Assembly: GCA_937980205.1 (NCBI GenBank)
Contig: CALJKW010000057.1
Coordinates: 61,694 to 125,693 of the forward strand
DNA: 64,000 nucleotides
Origin: an uncultured Myxococcales bacterium
GTDB lineage: Bacteria; Myxococcota; Myxococcia; Myxococcales; Myxococcaceae
Direction of reading: 5' to 3'
The notes under the pieces are model-generated. The model was not told the origin of the DNA, did not search any database, and saw only the letters and a program-made list of their open reading frames with translations. Shown here piece by piece: positions 9,055 to 18,450 of the stretch. Both the position numbers and the translations under genes were made by a program. Position 1 is the stretch's first letter; each line of letters opens with the position of its first letter.

Positions 9055-11088
9055 TCAAGTCACGAGATGCCTCAGCCGCGCAGGCACGAGCGCCGCCGGC
9101 ACCCCCCGAACCCCCGCCACGCCCTCGGGCGCGTCGATCGCCTCCAGCGCCGCGCGCAGCGCCTCCTCCTCCGGGATCAGCGCCGCCGCGTCGAGCAGCC
9201 CCTTCTCGGGCATGAACGTCTGCAGCTTCAGCGCAAGCCCGCGCGCGGCCGCCCAGCGCACCGTGGAGGAGAGCGTCGCCACCGAGCGCCGCGTCAGCAC
9301 GAGCGACAGCTCGACCAGCCGCGGATCCAGCCGCTCGAGCACCTGGAAGATCTCCCGCCCGGCGCCGGGCCGGCCCACCATCTCGTCGTGCGCCGCGGGG
9401 TCGCTCGACTGCAGCGTCGTGCGGATCGCCACGAGCCCCGGCAGCGCGGTGACGCGCGCGCGCAGCTTCTCGTCGAGCAGCGCGGTCGGCGGGCCCTGCA
9501 CCGCCTTGAGCAGCGTCGGTCGCCGCTCGAGCGCGCTCAAGATCCGATCGAGCTGGGCGTGCCGCAGCCAGTCGTAGCCGGTCATCGTCAACGACACCGC
9601 GGGCGCAGCCGCGGCCTCGTCCAGGAGCGCCTCCAGCCCGCCGCTCGCGACGAGATCGTCCCCCGTGCGCGCGAGCTCGGCGAGCGTCTCGCCCTGGCGG
9701 CCGGGCAGCGTGTCTCGCGTCTGCGCCCACTCGCAGAACTCGCACTTCTGCTGGCAGTGCGACTCGAGGAACACGTGGAGCTCGCCCCGCCCTTCGGGGA
9801 ACCACTCGCGCATCAGCTCCCGGGCGATCTGGGCCGTCTGCTGTCCGCCGCGCCGCCGCTCGGCGAAGTGAACCGACAGGGGAGTCTCCTCCCGGAACAC
9901 CACCGGGCCTCCAGCGGGGAGCGCGGCGACCGGTCCGCGCCGCGGCGCCACGCTCCGCGCCAGCGCCACCAGATCGTCCGCGTCGTCCGCGGGCACGTCG
10001 CGCGCCGCGAAGCCCTCGCGCAGCGCCGTCAGCGTGCTCGCCGCGAACGCGTCGCTCAGCGCCTCGGTGCAGCCCGCCGCCTCGTACAGCGGCCGCGCCT
10101 GCTTCAGCTCGTGCATCCGATCGATCCGCACCGCGCGCACGTGGGGCGCGAGCAGCTCCACCAGCCGCTTGGGGTTCATCGGCAGCGTCGGCTGCACCAC
10201 CGCGAACGTGAACAGCCCGGCCCCGTGCGCCGCCCTCAACGCCGCCAGCCGATCTTCGATCGGGTCCGCCAGCGGCTCGAAGCGCGCGCGCACCGCGTCG
10301 TCGTCGGTGGGGGTCGAGATGCCCACCATCGCCTCGTCGAACCGCGCGAGCAGCGGCAGGTCCTCCTCGATCAGCCGCGCCCGGGTGAGGATCATCGGCC
10401 GGAACCCCGCCTCCAGCAGCACCTCGAGGCACTGGCGCGTGATGCGGTACTTCCGCTCCAGCGGCTGGTACGGGTCGGTGAGGATCGGGCTCATCCGCAC
10501 CCAGCCCGGCGGCAGCCGCTTCACCTCTTCGCGCAGCACCGCCGCCGCGTTCACCTTCACGTCCGCGTACCGCCCCCACGGCCGCTTCGGCAGGCCCTCC
10601 AGCCCGCGCGACAGATCCGACCGGGCCGCCACGTAGCAGTACGGGCACCCGATGAGGCAGCCCGCGTACGGGTTCAGGTAGTACTGGTCGCGCCCCTCGC
10701 GCTTGAGCACGCGCGTCACCTCGACCTCGCGCACCTCGGGCCGCGCCTGCTCCGGCGGCCGCCCTGAAGAGAGCTCCGCCTCCCGCAGCTCGAGCAGCTT
10801 CACGAGCTGCCCCACCGCTGCGCGCGCCGAGGCGTCGAGCGCGGCGGACGAGAAGCGGTACCGCGCGAGCACGTTGAAGCGCGCCGTCTTGGCGAAGCAC
10901 GGCCGGCCATCGTCCCGCGGCTCGAGCTCGACCAGCACGACGGCCCCGCGCCGCTCCAGGCTCACGCACGCGCCCTGCTCGAAGTCGTGCTCGAGCAGCC
11001 TCCACCCGTCGGGCGGAGGCTTCGCCTTCAGGAGCGGCCCCAGCAACAGCTCCGCGACCTCGTCGAGGCCGCTCTTCACCGCCGTCAC
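9055..11088 (-). CDS. Tandem radical SAM protein (two active-type domains)
   Basis: A 677-residue protein containing two complete rSAM motifs: C144/C148/C151 (AGCLIGCPYCYV, resembling the spore photoproduct lyase/SplB-type family) and C445/C449/C452 (SHCQQKCEFCEWAQ). The N-terminal 100 residues form a small beta-rich domain. The second barrel contains the DPAAHDEMVGRPGAG segment, which resembles the H-D-x-L-x-x-x-x-G-x-F motif of other enzymes here. The GTG start at 11088 overlaps the upstream stop (GTGA), so it is coupled to the B12-type rSAM. Two fused rSAM domains imply sequential reactions or one catalytic and one structural cluster. Confidence 0.87.
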   Translation of the reverse strand: MTAVKSGLDEVAELLLGPLLKAKPPPDGWRLLEHDFEQGACVSLERRGAVVLVELEPRDDGRPCFAKTARFNVLARYRFSSAALDASARAAVGQLVKLLELREAELSSGRPPEQARPEVREVEVTRVLKREGRDQYYLNPYAGCLIGCPYCYVAARSDLSRGLEGLPKRPWGRYADVKVNAAAVLREEVKRLPPGWVRMSPILTDPYQPLERKYRITRQCLEVLLEAGFRPMILTRARLIEEDLPLLARFDEAMVGISTPTDDDAVRARFEPLADPIEDRLAALRAAHGAGLFTFAVVQPTLPMNPKRLVELLAPHVRAVRIDRMHELKQARPLYEAAGCTEALSDAFAASTLTALREGFAARDVPADDADDLVALARSVAPRRGPVAALPAGGPVVFREETPLSVHFAERRRGGQQTAQIARELMREWFPEGRGELHVFLESHCQQKCEFCEWAQTRDTLPGRQGETLAELARTGDDLVASGGLEALLDEAAAAPAVSLTMTGYDWLRHAQLDRILSALERRPTLLKAVQGPPTALLDEKLRARVTALPGLVAIRTTLQSSDPAAHDEMVGRPGAGREIFQVLERLDPRLVELSLVLTRRSVATLSSTVRWAAARGLALKLQTFMPEKGLLDAAALIPEEEALRAALEAIDAPEGVAGVRGVPAALVPARLRHLVT

Positions 11089-12749
11089 TGCAGCGGCTCC
11101 GCGGCCAGCGCCGCGCCGAGCGACTGGATGACCTGGTCGAGCACCACCAGCTGCCCCGCAGTCGGCGCCGCCGGCACCACCCCGTAGCTGAACGCGAGCT
11201 CGCCCACGACGCGGAAGCTCGCCCGCCCCGCCTTCGCGCGCTCGATCGTCACGCGCAGCGGCGCCTCGCCCGCCTCGATCACCACCGACACCGTCTCGCC
11301 CCGGCGCTCCACGTCCTGCACCCGCCACGCCGCGGAGCTCCCGCGCTGAACCGCCCCGCCGATCAGCTCGAGCAGCCGCGGCGCCACCGACGGCACGCCC
11401 GCAGCCTTCGCCTCGCTGACCACGCTCCGCCCACCGACCGGGCCGGCGCCCGGCCGCGGGAAGCGCCAGATCGCCCGCCCGTTGCGCTCACCGCCCGCTG
11501 CGTGCGCCTCGCGGTCGACCCACTCCACCGCCTCGGCCAGCGCCTCGCGGCTCCAGCCCTTGCACGACTGCATCTCCAGCGTCACCGGGTCGTACTCGAG
11601 CGCCGCGTCGGGAGCGGCCCGCGACATCAGCGCCCCCGGCAGCACCAGGCACCGGAACACGCGCAGCTCCGTGGGCAGCGACTTCGCCCGCTGCACCGTC
11701 CGCTTGAAGTTCTCGGGCGTGTCACCCGGCAGCCCGAGGATGATCTCGACCGTCGTCTCGGGGACGATCGCCGCCACGTCCGCGACCACCCGCTCGAACC
11801 GCTTCGCGTCGAACGGCCGCTCCACGCCGTCGAGCACGTCCTCGTCGAACGACTGCAGCCCGATGCCCACCGCCTCGGCCTTCGCGCCGGCCAGCACCTC
11901 GAGGTGCATCTCGGTCAGGTTCGAAGGGTAGATCTCGGTGCGCAGCCGCGCGCGCCCCCACAGCGCCGAGTCCTTCAGCGCCGCGTGCAGCCCCTTGAAC
12001 GCGCGCGCGCTCAGGTTCAGCGCCGCGTCCACCAGGTAGACGCCGCTCATCTTCAGCCGCTCGAACTGCTCGAGCTCGGCGCGCAGCACCTCTTCGGGGA
12101 AGACCCGGCTCGAGTCCCGCTCGTCGCCCCATTGGCAGAAGCTGCACGACAGCGGGCACCCGCGGAACGACTCGAGGTGCGCGGTCGACCCCGGCTCGAC
12201 GAGCCCGAGCGCGTACGGAGACGCGAGCTTCGAGAGGTCCGGCAGCTCCGGCTCGCCGGTCGAGCGGAACCCCGTGCCCATCGGCACCGCGAGCCCCGGC
12301 ACCTTCGCGACCTCGCTGCGGTCGGACAGCGCGCACAGCCGCGGGAACGTCACCTCTCCTTCGCCGGGCACCAGCGCGTCGACCACCGGCACGAACGGCC
12401 GGTACGGCGGCAGGGCGAACATCTCCGGCCGCGCCGAGGGGCCGCCGAAGACGATGAGCGTTTCCGGCAGCGACCGCCGCACCTGCGCGGCGATCTCGAG
12501 CATCGTCGCGAAGCTCCACACGTACGCCGAGAAGCCGAGCACGTCGGGCGCGAACGCCTCGATGCGCCGCGCGAGCTCGGCAGCGTTCGGGTCCCCCGTC
12601 TCGATGAGCTGCGTCTTCACGCCCTTCAGCTCCGGCGCCGCCATCACCGCCGCCAGCACCTTGCGCGCGCTGTAGTTGAACGGGCGGTAGTCGCTGCCGT
12701 GCGCCGTCCACGGGTCGATGCAGACGACTGCGACGCGCTCGGCAGGCAT
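11085..12749 (-). CDS. B12-binding-type radical SAM protein
   Basis: A 554-residue protein. Residues 1 to about 150 form a Rossmann-like cobalamin-binding domain (PDVLGFSAYVWSF, then LIVFGGPSARPE). C198, C202 and C205 form the rSAM motif (FRGCPLSCSFCQWG). The barrel has the class B segment EIILGLPGDTPENF, and a DUF4080-like C-terminal region follows. It starts 3 nt after the metallo-beta-lactamase-fold gene and overlaps the tandem rSAM gene by 4 nt. Methyl transfer to an unactivated carbon is the usual chemistry of this class, but the substrate is unknown. Confidence 0.87.
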   Translation of the reverse strand: MPAERVAVVCIDPWTAHGSDYRPFNYSARKVLAAVMAAPELKGVKTQLIETGDPNAAELARRIEAFAPDVLGFSAYVWSFATMLEIAAQVRRSLPETLIVFGGPSARPEMFALPPYRPFVPVVDALVPGEGEVTFPRLCALSDRSEVAKVPGLAVPMGTGFRSTGEPELPDLSKLASPYALGLVEPGSTAHLESFRGCPLSCSFCQWGDERDSSRVFPEEVLRAELEQFERLKMSGVYLVDAALNLSARAFKGLHAALKDSALWGRARLRTEIYPSNLTEMHLEVLAGAKAEAVGIGLQSFDEDVLDGVERPFDAKRFERVVADVAAIVPETTVEIILGLPGDTPENFKRTVQRAKSLPTELRVFRCLVLPGALMSRAAPDAALEYDPVTLEMQSCKGWSREALAEAVEWVDREAHAAGGERNGRAIWRFPRPGAGPVGGRSVVSEAKAAGVPSVAPRLLELIGGAVQRGSSAAWRVQDVERRGETVSVVIEAGEAPLRVTIERAKAGRASFRVVGELAFSYGVVPAAPTAGQLVVLDQVIQSLGAALAAEPLQ

Positions 12750-12752
12750 CCT

Positions 12753-14168
12753 TTAGCGCGCTCCCGGGGCGCGGAAGACGGGCTGCTGCCGCACTTGCCC
12801 GAGCTGCCGCCGGTACGCGGCGAGGAACGCGTCGGGGTGCCGCAGCGGGTGGAGGTACACGTACAGCGCCATGTCGACGTCCAGCCCCCGCGCGCCGCTC
12901 ACCTGGTGGAACCGCATCTTCCCGAACACCGTGTACGCCGGAGTCCGCGAGACCGTCAGCGCCTCGAGCGCCGTGCGCGCGTGCGCCTCGACGCACGCCG
13001 CGAACTGCTCCGGCGCCCCCTGCGACGGCACGAAGCGCGCCGCCCTCGGATCGTACGCCCGCACCTTCGTCTCGGCGCCGTCGTGCAGCACGAACGCCAC
13101 CTCCGGCCGCGCCGGAGCCACGTCGGCGGGCGCCAGCCGCAGCAGCCGCTCGAACACCGGCCCGCCGTACAGCGCCCGCGCGAAGCCGTCGAGCGCGCCC
13201 TCGAGCTCGCGCCACTCGGGCCCGCTCAGCGGCGCAGCCGGCTCCAGCACCGGCGCCGGCGCCGCGCCACCCACGCCGTGCGCCGGCCACTCGGCCACCG
13301 GCTTCGGAGCGAGCCAACCGCACGGCTCCACCGCCGACGCGCGCCCGCTCGTCAGCCGCACCGCGTCGCCCGGCAGCGCCGCGTGGAACCGCGGGCCGAG
13401 CAGCTGCGCCAGCCGCTCGCCCGGCACGTCGAACGCGCAGCCGTTGAGCCATGACAGCGCCCCCGGAAACGAGAAGCCCCCGCCGTAGATCAGCGCGCGC
13501 TGCACCGGGCCCCACGCGCGGTCGAGCTGCTCGAGCTGCGCGCCCCACGCCCGCGCGATCTCCGGCACCCGGTCGCCCGCCGGCATGCCCGGGTAGAGCG
13601 CCGACAGGTTCATGTCGTTGTTCGCGACCGCCCACACGCCGGGCCGCGCCTCGAGCGCCTTCACCTCGGCCATCAGCCCCGCGGTGAGCGACAGATCGAT
13701 GGTGCTCAAAAACGCGCCGTGGCCCTCGAGATCCCGCGCCACGAACGGCATCACGTCCCACTCGTCGTCGCGCGTCCGCCCGTCGGGCCGCAGCGCGAGC
13801 AGCTCGACGCCGCCCGCACCCGCGCGCGCGCCCGGCCCGAACGCCGTCCACGCGAAGCCCAGCTCCGACAGCGCCGTGCGCGCCGCCGACGACGCGTTCG
13901 CCGACAGCCACACCGGCACCGAGCGCGGCAGCTTCGCGAGGCTCGGCAGGTGAAAATGATCGGGGTGCTCGTGCGTGAGCAGCACGCCCGCCACCGCCGG
14001 CGCCGCCGCCTCGTCGAACCTCCGCGGAGGGAACAGCTCGAGGTACGGCTCCGGCTCGTCGCCGATCCCCTCGCAGAGCAGCGGGTCGACGAGCACCATC
14101 GGCCCGCCGGCGTCGAGCGCCCACCCCTGGTGGCCCAGGAACGTCACGCGCAGGTGCGGAGCGCTCAC
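12753..14168 (-). CDS. Metallo-beta-lactamase-fold protein
   Basis: A 471-residue protein. Residues 1 to about 220 have an MBL fold: strand LRVTFLGHQGWALDAGG, the DPLL strand, and the metal-binding THEHPDH motif near residue 68. The remaining 250 residues form an unfamiliar C-terminal domain. The GTG start is fixed by a GTGA overlap with the 2OG oxygenase-like gene upstream. It is probably a cytoplasmic hydrolase or oxidoreductase serving this operon. MBL folds also occur in oxygen-binding and nuclease families, so the reaction is open. Confidence 0.85.
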   Translation of the reverse strand: MSAPHLRVTFLGHQGWALDAGGPMVLVDPLLCEGIGDEPEPYLELFPPRRFDEAAAPAVAGVLLTHEHPDHFHLPSLAKLPRSVPVWLSANASSAARTALSELGFAWTAFGPGARAGAGGVELLALRPDGRTRDDEWDVMPFVARDLEGHGAFLSTIDLSLTAGLMAEVKALEARPGVWAVANNDMNLSALYPGMPAGDRVPEIARAWGAQLEQLDRAWGPVQRALIYGGGFSFPGALSWLNGCAFDVPGERLAQLLGPRFHAALPGDAVRLTSGRASAVEPCGWLAPKPVAEWPAHGVGGAAPAPVLEPAAPLSGPEWRELEGALDGFARALYGGPVFERLLRLAPADVAPARPEVAFVLHDGAETKVRAYDPRAARFVPSQGAPEQFAACVEAHARTALEALTVSRTPAYTVFGKMRFHQVSGARGLDVDMALYVYLHPLRHPDAFLAAYRRQLGQVRQQPVFRAPGAR

Positions 14169-14998
14169 GTCCACCTCACCAGCGCCCCGCCCGCCTCGCG
14201 GCCCACGAAGCACCCCATCGTCCACCGCGACCGCGCCCCCTCGACCTTCGTCACGCGGTGCACGTACCGGCTCGCGTCGAACACCAAGAGGTCGCCCGCC
14301 CCCACCGGCGTGTCGAGGTACGCCACCTCGGCGTCGAGCGCCGCCAGCGCCGCCGGGCTCTGCCGGTCGCCCGTCATGAACGCCCGGCTCTTCGCGTGCT
14401 CCTCGCGCAGCGCGTACAGCCTCAAGATCCCGCCCGCCTGGGGCACCTGCAGCGGCACGTACACGCTGACCTGCGCCCTCGGCGTCAGCCGCGCCGCCAG
14501 CTCGGCCATCTGCGGGCAGTCGAGCGCCTCGTTCTCGTAGTGCGGCAAGATCGAGCCTCCCGGCAGCATCTCCCGCACGCTCAAGGCGAGGTACGCCCGC
14601 CCCCGCGCGTCGCGCGCCGGCTCGACCGGCTGCCCCCCGCCGAGGTGGGCGAGCACCGCGTCGATGCGCGCGCGCACCTCGCCGCCCGCCACCGCGTCGA
14701 ACGCCTGCGCGAAGCGGCCCGCCTCGTCGAAGTAGCGCTCGAGCTCCGTCTCCGTCGTCAGCAGCCGGCCGAAGACGCGCCCCTCGTAGTACTCGGCCGG
14801 GTTCGCGGCGATCTCGGCTTGCCGCCCCGCGAACGACCGCACCGCCTGCGCCGCGAGCTCGAGCGGCAGCACCCCGCGCACCACGACCCCGAGCCTTCGC
14901 CCCTCGAGCACGTCGCGCAGCACCGAGGCGGCCGGGCCCGGCGCGCGGCCCGGCCCGAAGTCGAGCTCGTCGAACCGCAGCGCCGAGGGAGCTTCCAT
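14165..14998 (-). CDS. 2OG-Fe(II) oxygenase-like protein
   Basis: A 277-residue protein with the layout of a 2-oxoglutarate/Fe(II) dioxygenase. A proximal H-x-E/D-type pair sits in LPHYENEALDCPQ. The core strands include GDLLVFDASRYVHRVTKVEG, containing the distal His, and an Arg (RSRWTMG) could bind the 2OG carboxylate. It heads the operon 14,998->9055 and diverges from the TPR gene with 35 nt between starts. A paralog lies at 43,288-44,115 at the other end of the array. A hydroxylase acting on a peptide or protein is plausible, though no substrate is visible. Confidence 0.75.
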   Translation of the reverse strand: MEAPSALRFDELDFGPGRAPGPAASVLRDVLEGRRLGVVVRGVLPLELAAQAVRSFAGRQAEIAANPAEYYEGRVFGRLLTTETELERYFDEAGRFAQAFDAVAGGEVRARIDAVLAHLGGGQPVEPARDARGRAYLALSVREMLPGGSILPHYENEALDCPQMAELAARLTPRAQVSVYVPLQVPQAGGILRLYALREEHAKSRAFMTGDRQSPAALAALDAEVAYLDTPVGAGDLLVFDASRYVHRVTKVEGARSRWTMGCFVGREAGGALVRWT

Positions 14999-15033
14999 CG
15001 CCGCCCCGCAGCATATGCTGCGCGACCGATTCC

Positions 15034-16917
15034 GTGAGCACCCCGTCCGAGCTTCACGAGGCCCTCGCCGCCTTCCCGACCCGGCCGGATCTCGCCGCCG
15101 CCCGCGCCGCGACGCTGCTCGCCGATCCCGCGGCGCTGCTCCCCGCCGCCCGGCTGATGTTCATGTGCGGCCGCTACCACGACGCCGTCGCCGCCCTCGA
15201 GGCCGCGCGGGCTCCCCGCGCGCTGCAGCTCGCCGCCGATCTCGCCGCCCGCGCCGGGTGGACCCACCAGGCCCTCGAGAGCCTCCAGCGGCTCGAGGAC
15301 GACCCCCAGGCCCGGCCCGCCGCGCTCGCCCGCCGCCTCGCGCTGCTCGGCAAGGCCCGCGACTGGGCCGCCGCCGGGCCGCTCGCCACCACGCTGGCGC
15401 AGCTTCGCCCCGACGCGCCCGGCTTCCGCCTCGAGCTGTGCGCGGCGCTGGCCGGGCTTCACGACCGCACCGCCCTCGCCGCCGAGCTCGACCGCCTCCC
15501 TCCCGTCGAGGGCGCCGCGCTGCTCGAGAAGGCGCGCCTGCAGATCGAGGCCGACCGCCTCGACGCCGCCGAGGCCACCGCCCTCGAGGGCGTGCGCGCG
15601 CCGTTCATTCGCGGCGCCGCGCTCACGCTCGCCTCCCGCCTCGCCGCCTGGCGCGGTGACGCAGAGGCCGCCGTCCAGCGCGGCTGGTCCGCCGTCCAGC
15701 TCGACGCTTCCGACGCCGACGCCCACTGCGCCTTCGGCGCCGCCCAGCTGCTCCAGAACGGCCCAGAGCAGGCGCGCCCCGTACTGGAGCAGGCCTGCGC
15801 CCTCGACCCGACGCACCACGAGGCCCACGCGCTGCTCGCCGAGCTGACCTTCGCCGAGCCCGACCGCGCCCTGACGCGGCGGCTGCTCGGCACCGCGCTG
15901 AGCAACGCGAAGGGCGGCTTCCCGTTCGCCACCTGGCTCCTCTGGGTGCGCGCCACGCTCGAGCCCGTGCCCGACGACGAGCCGGTGCCGCCCTACCACC
16001 TCGAGGAGATCCAGGACGGCTGCGAGCTGCTCGCGCCGGGCGCCCGCGCCGCCTTCGAGAACGCCCGCGCCGGCCAGGTGGTCGAGATCGTCGGAGACTG
16101 CCTCGACCTGCTCGGCGTCAACCGCTCCACCACGCCCACGCGCCTGCGCGAGGGCCGCCTGCGCCGCCTGCCGCTCGACCTCTCGGGCCCCCGCCACGCC
16201 TCGCGCGCCGTGCTCGAGACGCTGCGCACGCGCGACCCCGCCGACGTCGCCGCCCGGCTCGGCGCCCTCTGCGCCCGCTGGCCGCGCTCGCCCCTGCCGG
16301 TGTGCCACCGCGGAGAGCTGCACCTGTGGCTCGGCCAGGCCGACGAGGCCGAGCGCGACTTCCGCGCCGCCATCGCGCTGGTGAAGACGACCCGCTTCGC
16401 GTGGATCGGCCTGCCCGGCGTCGAGCTGCTGCGCGGCCAGCCGCAGCGCGCGCTCGACCTCGCCAACGAGGGCATCCGCGTGATGGGCGGCACCATCGGC
16501 CCCGCCGCGTACGCGTACCGCGGAGAGGTGCTGCGCCGGCTGGGCCGCCTCGCCGAGGCCCGCGCGGATCTCGACGCCGCCGTCGCCGTCTCGCCGACGC
16601 GCCTCTCCGCGTTCATCAACCTCGCGCTCGTCCAGCTCGCGCAGAACGACCCGAATGCGGCCGCCACCATCGCCCGCTGCCGCGACCGCGCCCCCGTGCT
16701 CTTCGCCGACGCCGAGCAGGACCTCGCCGCTCACGGCCGCCCCTCGGGCGACGCCGACCTGCTCCAGCACGCGCTCGACCTCATGGTCGGCAACCGCGCC
16801 TCGAGCCTCATCGTCTACCGGCGCGGCGGCAAGCTGCGCACCGTCGAGGCCTCCGACGGCGCCCGCGCGCGCCTGCACGCCGACGACGCGCGCCTCGCCG
16901 CTGCGCTCAGGCGCTGA
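15034..16917 (+). CDS. Tetratricopeptide-repeat protein
   Basis: A 627-residue, Ala/Leu-rich soluble protein (GTG start). TPR-like helical hairpins are visible around residues 205-275 (AHCAFGAAQLL, then ALDPTHHEAHALLAEL) and 430-535 (AYRGEVLRRLGRLAEARADL). No signal peptide is seen, so it is probably a cytoplasmic scaffold. Its 3' end overlaps the convergent small rSAM gene by 11 nt. A scaffold role for the surrounding modifying enzymes is only an inference. Confidence 0.85.
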   Translation: MSTPSELHEALAAFPTRPDLAAARAATLLADPAALLPAARLMFMCGRYHDAVAALEAARAPRALQLAADLAARAGWTHQALESLQRLEDDPQARPAALARRLALLGKARDWAAAGPLATTLAQLRPDAPGFRLELCAALAGLHDRTALAAELDRLPPVEGAALLEKARLQIEADRLDAAEATALEGVRAPFIRGAALTLASRLAAWRGDAEAAVQRGWSAVQLDASDADAHCAFGAAQLLQNGPEQARPVLEQACALDPTHHEAHALLAELTFAEPDRALTRRLLGTALSNAKGGFPFATWLLWVRATLEPVPDDEPVPPYHLEEIQDGCELLAPGARAAFENARAGQVVEIVGDCLDLLGVNRSTTPTRLREGRLRRLPLDLSGPRHASRAVLETLRTRDPADVAARLGALCARWPRSPLPVCHRGELHLWLGQADEAERDFRAAIALVKTTRFAWIGLPGVELLRGQPQRALDLANEGIRVMGGTIGPAAYAYRGEVLRRLGRLAEARADLDAAVAVSPTRLSAFINLALVQLAQNDPNAAATIARCRDRAPVLFADAEQDLAAHGRPSGDADLLQHALDLMVGNRASSLIVYRRGGKLRTVEASDGARARLHADDARLAAALRR

Positions 16918-17797
16918 CCGGCACCAGCTCGGCCTCGCCGTACCGCGCGACGTAGTCGGGGCGCACGCCCGGGCAGATGGGCCGATACCGGCACCGCTCG
17001 CACGCGGCCACGTGCATGCGCCCGGCGAGCTTGCTGTCTTTGAGCTCGAACGTCGCCTCGGGGCTCACCACCATCACCCGGTCGGCGCCAGGGTCCCACG
17101 CGACCCCGGCGTCCGCGCCCAGCACGCAGCGCGGCACGTGAAGCGACCGCACCGTGACGCCCAGCCGCCGCGCCACGCCGAGCGCCTCGCGCAGCGCCGG
17201 CAGCACGTCCGTCATCCGCGGCATCGACTCGACGTTGGCCGCGTTGCCGTCGGTGAGCGACACGAACCACAGGTCCGCCGCGCGCACGCCCCGCCCGTGA
17301 AGCCACTCGATCGCCGCCGGCAGCCGCCGGTACGTGTCCTCCTTCATGATCACGTCGGCCACCAGCGTCACCGGCCGCGCCGCCAGCACCTCGAGCGACG
17401 CCGCCATCAGCGGCCACGCGCCCTCCTTGCGCACCAGCCGGTCGTACGCCTCGCGCTCGTGCGTGTGAATCGACACGTGGAACCGGTTCACCCCCGCCTC
17501 GATGAGCCGGTCGGCGTTCGCCGCATGTGCGAGGAGGTGGCCGTTCGACTGCACCTTCACGTCCCGGTACCCGAGCTTCTTCGCGTGGCGCACGAGCGCG
17601 ACCAGGTCTGCCCTCAAGGTCGGCTCCCCGCCGGTGAACGAGATGTCCTCGTACCCCTGCGCCCTCGCCTGCTGCATCACCGCGACCAGCCGCGCCGTCG
17701 GCAGGCTGCGCTGCCGCATCGGGGGCGTGATGGTGCAGTAGTCGCAAGCGACGTTGCAGTCGTACAGGAGAATGACGTCCAGCAACGCCACCCTCAC
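16907..17797 (-). CDS. Small radical SAM protein with auxiliary Cys motif
   Basis: A 296-residue rSAM enzyme, the most compact of the array. C14, C18 and C21 form the cluster motif (YDCNVACDYC); GGEPT and SIHTHEREAYDRLVRKEGAW follow. The C-terminus reads CERCRYRPICPGVRPDYV and ends with a G-E-x-E-L-V-P tail, the auxiliary-cluster signature shared across the array. It diverges from the Tat-signal gene at 17,875. Confidence 0.88.
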   Translation of the reverse strand: MRVALLDVILLYDCNVACDYCTITPPMRQRSLPTARLVAVMQQARAQGYEDISFTGGEPTLRADLVALVRHAKKLGYRDVKVQSNGHLLAHAANADRLIEAGVNRFHVSIHTHEREAYDRLVRKEGAWPLMAASLEVLAARPVTLVADVIMKEDTYRRLPAAIEWLHGRGVRAADLWFVSLTDGNAANVESMPRMTDVLPALREALGVARRLGVTVRSLHVPRCVLGADAGVAWDPGADRVMVVSPEATFELKDSKLAGRMHVAACERCRYRPICPGVRPDYVARYGEAELVPVSA

Positions 17798-17874
17798 ACT
17801 GTACCTTGCTCCGGCGTCTCGGGACCGCTAGCCTTCGGTATTCCCACGCCTTCTCTAGAACGAGGGGTTCACCC

Positions 17875-18450
17875 ATGGCGCAGCGCAAGCAGAAGAAAGT
17901 GTCCCGCCGCAACGTGGTCGCCGGCCTGAGCGCCGTCGCAGCCCTCGCGGCGACGGGCGCACCGAAGAAGGCCGCCGCATCCGAGCGCCGCTCCTCCGAC
18001 TATCCCGGCAAGCCGTCGGCGAAGAAGCCGCCGCGCGCCGTCGAAGAGGCGAAGGCCGGCGTCTCTCCGGCGAAGCCGACGCCCGAGGTGCAGGCCCTCT
18101 TCTCCGGCCTCGCGCCCGGCGCGCCGCTGGGCCCCTGCGCGCTCGTCGCGGTGCACCCGCTCACGTGCGGCTCCATCCCCGTCGTGCTCGAGCAGCGCGG
18201 CACGCCCTTCCAGATCGACATCATGCGCAGCGACACCGAGGGCCCTCAGGCCCCCGAGCAGACCGGGTCGCTCGCCTTCTTCATCTCCAACCAGGGCGAC
18301 GGCAACCGCGTCACCCAGCAGGAGCAGCACGAGGGCATCAAGGCGCTCGCGTGCGAGCTCGCCACCCGCGACGCGAGCAAGCTGAAGGACCTGCTCACGT
18401 TCCGGCAGCGCCAGGCGCGCTTCCCGCGCGGCATCTACGAAGTCGGGTGA
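17875..18450 (+). CDS. Tat-signal exported protein coupled to an rSAM gene
   Basis: A 191-residue protein of unknown family. The N-terminus has a twin-arginine motif (SRRNVVAGLS) followed by a short Ala-rich hydrophobic stretch, suggesting export of a folded or cofactor-bearing protein. Two cysteines lie in the mature part, one in VHPLTCGSIPVVLE and one in KALACELATRD. The stop codon overlaps the GTG start of the downstream rSAM enzyme (GTGA), so the two are translationally coupled. It could be the client of that enzyme. The Tat call is good; the function is not known. Confidence 0.82.
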   Translation: MAQRKQKKVSRRNVVAGLSAVAALAATGAPKKAAASERRSSDYPGKPSAKKPPRAVEEAKAGVSPAKPTPEVQALFSGLAPGAPLGPCALVAVHPLTCGSIPVVLEQRGTPFQIDIMRSDTEGPQAPEQTGSLAFFISNQGDGNRVTQQEQHEGIKALACELATRDASKLKDLLTFRQRQARFPRGIYEVG

